Shown: piece by piece, positions 57,240-64,000 of the stretch
Layout: every line of letters begins with the position of its first letter
How positions within the stretch are numbered: the stretch's first letter is position 1
DNA from: Georhizobium profundi
GTDB taxonomy: Bacteria > Pseudomonadota > Alphaproteobacteria > Rhizobiales > Rhizobiaceae
NCBI RefSeq assembly: GCF_003952725.1
Contig: NZ_CP032509.1
Location: forward strand, 1,760,001-1,824,000
Length of the DNA stretch: 64,000 nucleotides
Reading direction: 5' to 3'
Position numbers and translations under genes: made by a program
The notes under the pieces: generated by a model
Database searches by the model: none
The model's input: the letters and a program-made list of their open reading frames with translations, nothing else
What the model was told of the DNA's origin: nothing

Positions 57240-60200
57240 ATGAGCCCAACGGAGATCCGCCCCAGCGACGACAAGCGCACGGCCGAACAACTGGCCGACC
57301 GTGAGGAAGAGGCGCTTTTTGCCAACCGCTCCACCGGCGGCATCGCGCTTTTCGTCCGTCGTCCGATCTTTGCGTTCGTGCTCAACGCGCTGATCATCGT
57401 TGCAGGGCTCGCTGCCTTCGTCGGCATCGAAATCCGTGAATTGCCGGATGTAGACCGTCCCGTGATCACGGTCCGCACTGATTTTGCCGGGGCTGCGCCT
57501 GAGACAATGGACCGCGAAGTGACGGAAGTCGTGGAAGGCGCGGTCGCTCGCGTTTCCGGCGTTCGGTCGATCTCCTCGTCGTCGGAGTTCGGCGACAGTC
57601 GGGTCACGATCGAGTTCAACGACAACGTCAACCTGGATGTCGCAGCGTCGGACGTGCGCGATGCGATGGGGCGCGCGCTTGGGCGGCTGCCCGATGACGC
57701 CGACGACCCCATCATCGTGAAGGCCGATGCGAACGCCCAGGCAATCATGCGATTGGCGGTGACGGCCGACGCCATGAACATCGAGGATCTGACGATCCTC
57801 GTGGAAGATGAGGTCGTCAACCGACTGGCCGCCGTGGAAGGTGTGGCCGACGTTCAGGTCTACGGCGACCGCCAGAAGATCTTCCGTGTCGATGTCGATC
57901 AGAACAAGCTCGCTGCGCGCGGCCTGACGGTCGGCAGCATGCGGGCGGTTCTCGATTCCGTTTCATACGACGTGCCGGCCGGCTCGCTATCGAGCGCCAA
58001 CCAGGACCTCGTTGTCCGCGCGACTGCGGATGTCACGACTCCCGAACAGTTCGAGCAGCTCTATATCGACGGGCGCGTGCGGCTTGGCGATGTGGCGACC
58101 GTGACGCTTGCCGCCGACGACGGCGCGAGCGGTCTTCGATCGAACGGCCGGACCGGTGTCGGCCTCGGCATCATTCGCCAGGCGCAGTCGAACACGCTGA
58201 ACATCTCGTCGGGTGTCGCGGCTGCCGTTGCGCAATTGCAGGCGGACGTGCTGCCGGATGACGTTCAGATCGCGATCACCAGCGACGACGCCGTCTTCGT
58301 GGAAGGTGCGCTCCACGAGGTCGAGCTTGCGCTTGCCGTGTCGGTCGTCGCCGTACTGGTCGTCATTTTCCTCTTCCTCGGGGATTGGCGTGCGACGCTG
58401 ATCCCGATGCTGACGCTGCCGGTGGCGCTCATCGGTACGCTCGCAGCAATGTATCTTGCGGGTTTCTCGCTCAACATCCTGACCCTACTCGCCATCGTGC
58501 TTGCGACGGGGCTTGTGGTGGACGATGCGATCATCGTGCTTGAGAACATCGTGCGGCGTCGCGCCCAAGGCGTTGGCCGACGCGCCGCAGCGGTCATCGG
58601 GACGCGCGAAATGTTCTTCGCCGTGATCGCCACGACAGCGACGCTTGCGGCGGTTTTCGTGCCGATCTCGTTCCTGCCAGGCCAGACCGGTGGTCTTTTC
58701 CGCGAGTTCGGCTTCGTGCTCGCCTTTGCCGTGGCCCTATCATCGCTCGTTGCGCTGACGCTTTGCCCGATGCTGGCTTCCTTGCTTCTGACGAAGGATT
58801 CGCTGCCGCACATGGAAGGCAGTCGCAAATCGTTGAAGATGCGCATCGCGGGCGCGGGTGCGCAGCTCTACAATCGGGCCTTGGCGACCTGCCTCAATGC
58901 GCCATTCATCGTGGTGCTGGTGTCGGTTCTGTTCCTCGGTGCGTCGCTCCTGGCTCTCGGTGGCGTGCGGCAGGAACTCACGCCAGCGGAAGATCGCTCG
59001 TTCGCGCTGATGCGCGTTTCGGCACCGCAGGGTGTCAGCCTCGACTACATGGGCGTGCAGGTTCGCAAGATCGAGCAGGCTCTGCAGCCGCTGATGGACA
59101 GCGGCGAAATCCGCAACATCTTCACCAATACAGGGCAGGGAGGCGAACCGAACAGCGCGTTCGTGGTGATGACGCTGGCGCCCTGGAGCGAGCGCGAGCG
59201 CTCCCAGGCCATGATCGTGGCCGACATCAACGCGGCCGTCGCGCAGGTGCCGTCGGTGCGTGCTTTTGCCATCCAGCCGAATAGTCTCGGCATCCGCGGG
59301 GCCGGCAATGGCCTTCAGTTCGCGATCGTCGGCAATACCTACGAATCGCTCGCAGACTCCGCCGATCAGATCGTGCGGCGGCTGGAGGAAGATCCACGGT
59401 TCAACCAGGTCCGGCAGTCCTTCGAGACGACGCAGCCGCAGCTTTATGTGTCGATCGACCGTGATCGCGCCTACGATCTCGGTATCGACATCACCGGCCT
59501 CTCCGACACGATCCAGGCGATGGTCGATGGGCGGGAGCTCGCGGATGTGTTCGTCGATGGTCGCGCGGTGCCGGTGCTGATCGAATCGACCACGAACCCG
59601 ATCAACGACCCGACGGATTTGGAAAACATCTTCATTCGCACCGCCGACGGCAAGAACGTGCCGATGGCCACCATCGCAACGGTGGAGGAGCGGGCGATCG
59701 CGCCTTCGCTCGACCGCGAGCGTCAGCTGCGCTCCATCACGATCAACGCGGGGCTAGTCGGCGATTTCCCGCTCGGGGAGGCGCTCGGCGAGGTTCAGGC
59801 GATGGCGGACGAGATTCTTCCGGCCGGCGAACGCATCATCCCCTTGGCCGAAGCGGCGACGCTGCAGGAAAACTCCAGCGGCATGCTGATCACCTTCGGC
59901 TTTGCCATCCTGATCATCTTCCTGGTGCTGTCGGCCCAGTTCGAAAGCTTCGTCAGCGCTCTGATCGTCATGGCGACCGTGCCGCTTGGGCTCGCATGTG
60001 CGGTGTTTGCGCTGGTGCTGACCGGAGGCAGCCTCAACATCTACAGCCAGATCGGTCTGGTGTTGCTGGTCGGGATCATGGCCAAGAACGGCATCTTGAT
60101 CGTGGAATTTGCCGACCAGCTCCGCGACCAGGGGCGCAATGTGCGCCAGGCCATCGAACAGGCCTGCGCCATTCGCCTGCGTCCGGTCATGATGACGATG

Positions 60201-60434
60201 ATCGCGACGATTATCGGTGGTGTGCCGCTCGTGGCGGCGTCAGGCGCGGGCGCGGAAGCGCGCATCGCTCTCGGCTGGATCATCGTGGGGGGGCTGGGTC
60301 TTGCCGTTGCAGCGACGCTCTTCGTCACGCCGGTCGCCTATCTGCTGCTGGCCCGGTTCAGCAAGCCGCGCGCAGCTGAGGAAGTGAAGCTGCTCGGCGA
60401 ACTCGATGCGGCCGCGGCCATGCGCAACACTTAG
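57240..60434 (+). CDS. RND family multidrug efflux pump (AcrB-like)
   Basis: The protein is 1064 aa, near the usual 1030-1060, with 12 membrane helices in two repeats. GLVVDDAIIVLENIVRRRAQ in TM4 provides the two proton-relay Asp residues, and VLLVGIMAKNGILIVEFADQ in TM10 the Lys. Two large periplasmic loops carry the porter domains (TDFAGAAPETMDREVTEVVE). It exports hydrophobic compounds using proton flow. The ATG at 57240 is preferred over the adjacent TTG. Substrates cannot be predicted. Confidence 0.93.
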   Translation: MSPTEIRPSDDKRTAEQLADREEEALFANRSTGGIALFVRRPIFAFVLNALIIVAGLAAFVGIEIRELPDVDRPVITVRTDFAGAAPETMDREVTEVVEGAVARVSGVRSISSSSEFGDSRVTIEFNDNVNLDVAASDVRDAMGRALGRLPDDADDPIIVKADANAQAIMRLAVTADAMNIEDLTILVEDEVVNRLAAVEGVADVQVYGDRQKIFRVDVDQNKLAARGLTVGSMRAVLDSVSYDVPAGSLSSANQDLVVRATADVTTPEQFEQLYIDGRVRLGDVATVTLAADDGASGLRSNGRTGVGLGIIRQAQSNTLNISSGVAAAVAQLQADVLPDDVQIAITSDDAVFVEGALHEVELALAVSVVAVLVVIFLFLGDWRATLIPMLTLPVALIGTLAAMYLAGFSLNILTLLAIVLATGLVVDDAIIVLENIVRRRAQGVGRRAAAVIGTREMFFAVIATTATLAAVFVPISFLPGQTGGLFREFGFVLAFAVALSSLVALTLCPMLASLLLTKDSLPHMEGSRKSLKMRIAGAGAQLYNRALATCLNAPFIVVLVSVLFLGASLLALGGVRQELTPAEDRSFALMRVSAPQGVSLDYMGVQVRKIEQALQPLMDSGEIRNIFTNTGQGGEPNSAFVVMTLAPWSERERSQAMIVADINAAVAQVPSVRAFAIQPNSLGIRGAGNGLQFAIVGNTYESLADSADQIVRRLEEDPRFNQVRQSFETTQPQLYVSIDRDRAYDLGIDITGLSDTIQAMVDGRELADVFVDGRAVPVLIESTTNPINDPTDLENIFIRTADGKNVPMATIATVEERAIAPSLDRERQLRSITINAGLVGDFPLGEALGEVQAMADEILPAGERIIPLAEAATLQENSSGMLITFGFAILIIFLVLSAQFESFVSALIVMATVPLGLACAVFALVLTGGSLNIYSQIGLVLLVGIMAKNGILIVEFADQLRDQGRNVRQAIEQACAIRLRPVMMTMIATIIGGVPLVAASGAGAEARIALGWIIVGGLGLAVAATLFVTPVAYLLLARFSKPRAAEEVKLLGELDAAAAMRNT

Positions 60435-60444
60435 CAAGACCGGC

Positions 60445-60472
60445 AGGAGCGCCGCCGACTAGCGGTGCTCCT
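60445..60472. terminator. bidirectional hairpin between the RND pump and CLC genes
   Basis: AGGAGCGCCGC (60445-60455) pairs with GCGGTGCTCCT (60462-60472) over 11 bp, including one G-U pair, around a 6-nt loop. It lies between convergent stops and overlaps the last codons of the CLC gene. Confidence 0.65.
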
Positions 60473-62102
60473 CCTCGCTCGCCGCAACAAGCCGGGCATT
60501 GTAATATTCGAGCGCTTGGACTTGGCTTGCCCATGCGACGAGGGTCGTTCCGCTCTTCTCGTCGAGGACCGGGAGGCGGGAGTGGCCGCCCTGGTCGAAG
60601 AGACGTAAAGCGCGCTCCAACGTGTCGGACGATTTCAGGGCATCCGGCTGTTTTTCGCGGTCGAACGAGCCTTCGCTGTCCGGCTCTATCGGCGTCATGA
60701 AGTCCATGACCTTGATCGCGTGGCGCAAGGTCTGGTGGGGCCCATCCTGCACGAAGATTCCACGGCTCGCCAATTGCCACTGAAAATAGGAATGGCCGTG
60801 GAGCGCATGGTTGATGCCATGGGCGATCGCGACGCACAGCAGCAGCGCGACTGACAGCGCATAGCCGCCGGTCAGTTCGAAGACGATCACCGTCGTCGAG
60901 ATCGGAGCGCCGAGCACAGAGCCGGCGACAGCGCCCATGCCAAGGATGGCGTAGAGGGAACGGCTAGACGCGAGGTCCGGGAAGAGGGCCGCCGCCACGA
61001 TGCCGAACGCTCCGCCGGTCAGCGTGCCGAGATAAAGAGCAGGCGAGAAAATGCCGCCGCCGAAGCGGGAGGCAAGCGTGATTGCGGTCGTGATCGTCTT
61101 CGCCACGATGAGGACCAGCATCAGTATAAGTGGCAACTGCCCCCACAGCGCGAGATCAGTCACTTCGTAGCCGACGCCGAGCACATGCGGCAGCACCATG
61201 CCGATCAAGCCGATCGCGGCACCGCCGATGACCGGTCTCGTCCAGAGCGGCACGGTCATCCGCCGCGCGAGGAAATCGGCTGAAAACAAGGTGAACTGAA
61301 AGCCGATGGCGACAAGGGCCGAGACGACCCCGAGTAGGGCGAAGGCTGGGAACTCCCAGTAGGATGTGATGCCATAGGCCGGCAGCATGAAGGCGGCGGC
61401 ATCGCCGAAATAGACGCGTGACAGAACGCCCGCCACCGTCGAGGAGATGACGATCGGCACGAAGGCACGCATGGCGTAGTGGCCCAGGATGACCTCATGA
61501 GCAAACAAGACGCCTGCGATCGGGGCATTGAAGCTTGCCGAGACCGCCGCCGCAACGCCCGCGCCCAGCAAGGTGCGGCGGCTCCACTCCGGCAGCGAAA
61601 GATGCCGTGCCATGCCGCTTGCAAGGGTCGCGCCGAGGTGGACGACGGGTCCCTCGCGTCCGGCGCTGCCGCCACTGCCGAGCGAGATCGCGGTGATGAT
61701 CGAAGACAGAAGGCCCTCGCGAAAGCCGATCGGCCGCCCCGACATTGCGCGTGCTTCGATCACGTCCGCCACGCCTTGCGTGCGTTTCGAGGGCATCAAA
61801 TAATGCAGCATCGCTCCGACGACGAGGCCGCCGACGACAGGTGCCAGGAAGATGACGTAAGGAGGAACCTCTCGCGCGGCGCTCAAGACGCGCTCCGATC
61901 GATCGCCGAGCCACAACAGCTGGACGAGGCCGATCGCCTCGCGGAATGCAATGGCAGCAAGCGCAACCCCGATACCGATCAGAAGCGACAGGAGCCAGAG
62001 AAGGGAAAGTCGATCGCGGCGAAAGGCGTTGAAGTTCGGTGCGATCCAACTTTTCAGCAGACGCGGAAGTCCGGCAATGTAATCCGGCAGCACAGGTTTC
62101 AC
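60459..62102 (-). CDS. CLC-family chloride channel/antiporter with C-terminal CBS domain, GTG start
   Basis: The protein is 547 aa. CLC selectivity motifs are GSGGSAGREGPVVHLGA (GxGIPE equivalent and GREGP), RFGGGIFSPALYLG and the C-terminal GAPISTTVIVFELTG. The external gating Glu is in GREGP. A cytosolic tail carries a CBS-like segment (FDREKQPDALKSSDTLERAL). The start is taken as the GTG at 62102, with GGAGGA about 4 nt upstream; a GTG at 62114 would add four residues. It probably moves chloride in acid or osmotic stress. Confidence 0.9.
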   Translation of the reverse strand: MKPVLPDYIAGLPRLLKSWIAPNFNAFRRDRLSLLWLLSLLIGIGVALAAIAFREAIGLVQLLWLGDRSERVLSAAREVPPYVIFLAPVVGGLVVGAMLHYLMPSKRTQGVADVIEARAMSGRPIGFREGLLSSIITAISLGSGGSAGREGPVVHLGATLASGMARHLSLPEWSRRTLLGAGVAAAVSASFNAPIAGVLFAHEVILGHYAMRAFVPIVISSTVAGVLSRVYFGDAAAFMLPAYGITSYWEFPAFALLGVVSALVAIGFQFTLFSADFLARRMTVPLWTRPVIGGAAIGLIGMVLPHVLGVGYEVTDLALWGQLPLILMLVLIVAKTITTAITLASRFGGGIFSPALYLGTLTGGAFGIVAAALFPDLASSRSLYAILGMGAVAGSVLGAPISTTVIVFELTGGYALSVALLLCVAIAHGINHALHGHSYFQWQLASRGIFVQDGPHQTLRHAIKVMDFMTPIEPDSEGSFDREKQPDALKSSDTLERALRLFDQGGHSRLPVLDEKSGTTLVAWASQVQALEYYNARLVAASEEEHR

Positions 62103-62139
62103 TGCTTCCTCCACCAGACCATTGGCGCAAGCATCGTCA

Positions 62140-62625
62140 TCAAGGCTGTTGTCGCTTCAATGCGATGCCACGCCCAACCATGGCTGGTTGCGGCAGCGAC
62201 TGGTGGGCGGCGGCAAGAGCATCGATTTTCTCGCGGATATCATCCGGAATGGTCGCCACCTTTCGGACGCTCATGTCGATGTGCAGCAGCAGCGTTTCGC
62301 TGGTGGCCGACAGCCAGCCATCGGTGTGGAACAGTTCCTGATAGAGATGAAGCCGTTTGGCGTCGTGGTTCACGAGTTGCAGCGAGCAGCGGGTCATGTC
62401 GCCCGCATGCACTTCCCTGACATAACGGACATGCGCCTCGGCGGTGAAGAAGCTCAGCTTGCGCTGCTCTATATACTCCGGCCCGCAGTCGAGCTTTGTG
62501 AACAGGTGGTCGACCGCGTGATCGAAGAGGACGTTGTAGTAGGCCATGTTAAGATGACCGTTGAAGTCGATCCATTCCTGGCGCACTTCCTCGGGCGGAG
62601 CGAGGACCGGACTATCAAAAAGCAT
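62140..62625 (-). CDS. acyl-CoA thioesterase, hotdog fold (4-hydroxybenzoyl-CoA type)
   Basis: The protein is 161 aa. EWIDFNGHLNMAYYNVLFDH holds the catalytic Asp-x-Asn-x-His motif of 4HBT thioesterases, and the SFFTAEAHVRYVREVHAGD strand motif follows. It resembles the thioesterase partner of carnitine dehydrogenase, but no carnitine gene is in view. The frame extends upstream; the ATG at 62625 gives the family length. It is transcribed divergently from the FAD-linked oxidase. Confidence 0.88.
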   Translation of the reverse strand: MLFDSPVLAPPEEVRQEWIDFNGHLNMAYYNVLFDHAVDHLFTKLDCGPEYIEQRKLSFFTAEAHVRYVREVHAGDMTRCSLQLVNHDAKRLHLYQELFHTDGWLSATSETLLLHIDMSVRKVATIPDDIREKIDALAAAHQSLPQPAMVGRGIALKRQQP

Positions 62626-62727
62626 GGATCGTCCCGCTGCTTCGATTGTATCAAGGTGCAAATGACACTTTAACGGTCGAGGCCATGCCTGCAAGGCAGG
62701 CGACAGCATTGGGGTGGAGGACGATCA

Positions 62728-64000
62728 GTGGCTTTGGCGGATATCCGATCGGGCGCGCGGGACGAGACAGCGATCGGCGAGGTGCTCCGGACCTTGCGCG
62801 ATCGGTTTGGCGATCGGCTGCAGACAGGCGAGGCGATGCGAGCGCAGCATGCGCACACGACGACCTATATCGCCGGGCAGCTGCCCGATGGCGTGGTGTT
62901 CGCCGAAAGCGCGGAGGATGTGCGGACAGTCGTTCAGATCGCGGCTGCACACCGCACTCCGATCATTCCGTTCGGTGTCGGCAGTTCGCTGGAAGGTCAT
63001 GTGAATGCGCCGAATGGCGGGATCTCGCTCGATATGTCGCGGATGAACCGCATCATCGAGGTCAATCCCGAAGACATGGATTGCACGGTCGAGCCAGGCA
63101 TTACCCGCGAGGCCCTCAATGCCCAGTTGCGCGATACGGGCCTTTTCTTCCCTATCGATCCGGGCGCCAATGCGAGCATCGGCGGCATGGCATCGACCCG
63201 CGCATCCGGCACAAACGCGGTGCGCTACGGCACGATGCGGGACAATGTCATCGCGGTGACGGCAGTCACGGCAAGCGGGGAAGAGATCCGAACGGCGCGC
63301 CGCGCGCGCAAATCTTCCGCGGGCTATGATCTCACGCGGCTCTTCGTGGGCGCCGAAGGCACGCTCGGCGTGATCACGTCAGTGACGCTGCGGCTTGCCG
63401 GCATCCCGCAGGCCGTGTCCGGTGGTGTGTGCGCGTTCAAGACGATCCATGATGCCTGCTCGGCGGTCATCATGACGATCCAGATGGGGATACCCGTCGC
63501 CCGCATCGAACTGCTGGATGCTCTACAGATCCGGGCCTGCAACGCCTATTCAGGGCTCAACTATCCCGAGACGCCGGCATTGTTCCTCGAATTCCACGGT
63601 ACGGAAGCGGGCGTGCGCGAGCAGGCGGCCCTTTTCGCCGACATCGCCGAAGAGTGCGGCGGTGGCACTTTCTCCTGGGAAACGGACCCGGAAGCACGGG
63701 CGCGACTCTGGAAGGCCCGGCACAATGCGTATTGGGCGGCGCTGCAGCTTCGGCCGGGTGCCGGCGCGGTCTCAACCGATGTCTGCGTTCCCATCTCCAA
63801 GTTGGCGGAATGCGTCGAGGAAACGCAGCGAGACATCATCGAGACAGGCCTGATCGCGCCGATCGTCGGCCATGCGGGGGACGGTAATTTCCATGTGCTC
63901 GTGCTGATGGACATGGCCGATACCCTTGAGATCGAGCGCGCGGAAGCCTTCATCGGGCGGCTGAACGCACGGGCGCTCGCTTTCGACGGCACGTGCACCG
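62728..64000 (+). CDS. FAD-linked oxidase, D-lactate/glycolate dehydrogenase type, 3' end cut by window edge, GTG start
   Basis: At least 424 residues are open to the window edge. The PCMH-type FAD domain is clear: VVFAESAEDVRTVVQIAAAH, PFGVGSSLEGHVNAPNGGIS, then DPGANASIGGMASTRASGTN and VGAEGTLGVITSVTLRL. The FAD-oxidase C domain ends near the edge with PIVGHAGDGNFHVLVL. This is the Dld/GlcD family that oxidises D-lactate or glycolate to feed the respiratory chain. GGAGG about 8 nt before the GTG at 62728 fixes the start. Confidence 0.92.
   Translation, partial: MALADIRSGARDETAIGEVLRTLRDRFGDRLQTGEAMRAQHAHTTTYIAGQLPDGVVFAESAEDVRTVVQIAAAHRTPIIPFGVGSSLEGHVNAPNGGISLDMSRMNRIIEVNPEDMDCTVEPGITREALNAQLRDTGLFFPIDPGANASIGGMASTRASGTNAVRYGTMRDNVIAVTAVTASGEEIRTARRARKSSAGYDLTRLFVGAEGTLGVITSVTLRLAGIPQAVSGGVCAFKTIHDACSAVIMTIQMGIPVARIELLDALQIRACNAYSGLNYPETPALFLEFHGTEAGVREQAALFADIAEECGGGTFSWETDPEARARLWKARHNAYWAALQLRPGAGAVSTDVCVPISKLAECVEETQRDIIETGLIAPIVGHAGDGNFHVLVLMDMADTLEIERAEAFIGRLNARALAFDGTCT

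Overview
The window is GC-rich chromosomal DNA from an alphaproteobacterium. It is most likely a member of the Hyphomicrobiales (Rhizobiales) close to Rhizobiaceae. The evidence is a complete dcw (division and cell wall) cluster followed by lpxC, bamD, recN and ligA, a bacterial RNase P RNA just upstream of mraZ, a Ros/MucR regulator, several Ku/LigD-type repair genes, and promoters that match the alphaproteobacterial general-stress sigma factor (EcfG/RpoE2) consensus. I cannot name the species. No transposase, prophage, CRISPR array, tRNA or rRNA gene was seen.

Layout. 1-3534 (minus): a hydantoinase/5-oxoprolinase cut by the window edge. 3.7-6.5 kb: a small lipoprotein, a TerB/J-domain protein, an AmpD-like amidase and a lytic transglycosylase. 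6.68-7.09 kb: rnpB. 7.25-32.6 kb (plus): MraZ boxes, then mraZ-rsmH-ftsL-ftsI-murE-murF-mraY-murD-ftsW-murG-murC-murB-ddl-ftsQ-ftsA-ftsZ, then lpxC, bamD, recN and ligA. Together these make lipid II, build the divisome, make lipid A, assemble outer-membrane proteins and seal DNA. 32.8-40.6 kb: azlCD, an Xaa-Pro aminopeptidase, a 57-aa protein, prmA, a SCO1-like protein, an unlisted 49-aa membrane peptide, a hexapeptide acyltransferase, a succinate-semialdehyde dehydrogenase and a PHA-system protein. 40.6-43.5 kb: a PQQ-type sugar dehydrogenase with a cytochrome c, a zinc-less MucR and a lipoprotein. 43.6-50.1 kb: a UvrD-like helicase, a PRC-barrel protein, a conserved hypothetical protein, a Tat-exported subtilase and a dienelactone hydrolase. 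50.1-55.6 kb: a stress and DNA-repair island (topoisomerase IB, MgtC, DUF3008, Ku, LigD). 55.9-64 kb: an RND pump, a CLC channel, a thioesterase and an FAD-linked oxidase cut by the right edge.

The most informative signals are regulatory. Three perfect GGAAC-N16-CGTT promoters precede ku-ligD and two small lipoproteins, and looser matches lie beside DUF3008/mgtC and a hypothetical gene. Four MraZ boxes at an exact 10-bp period lie in reverse orientation over a candidate promoter upstream of mraZ. Four GANTC (CcrM) sites in 80 bp and a 14-bp palindrome lie before ddl-ftsQAZ. A 90-bp stretch inside ddl has strikingly A/T-ending codons, which suggests an overlapping DNA signal or recombination. 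I found no clear candidate for a wholly new multi-gene system; most of the region is core genome.
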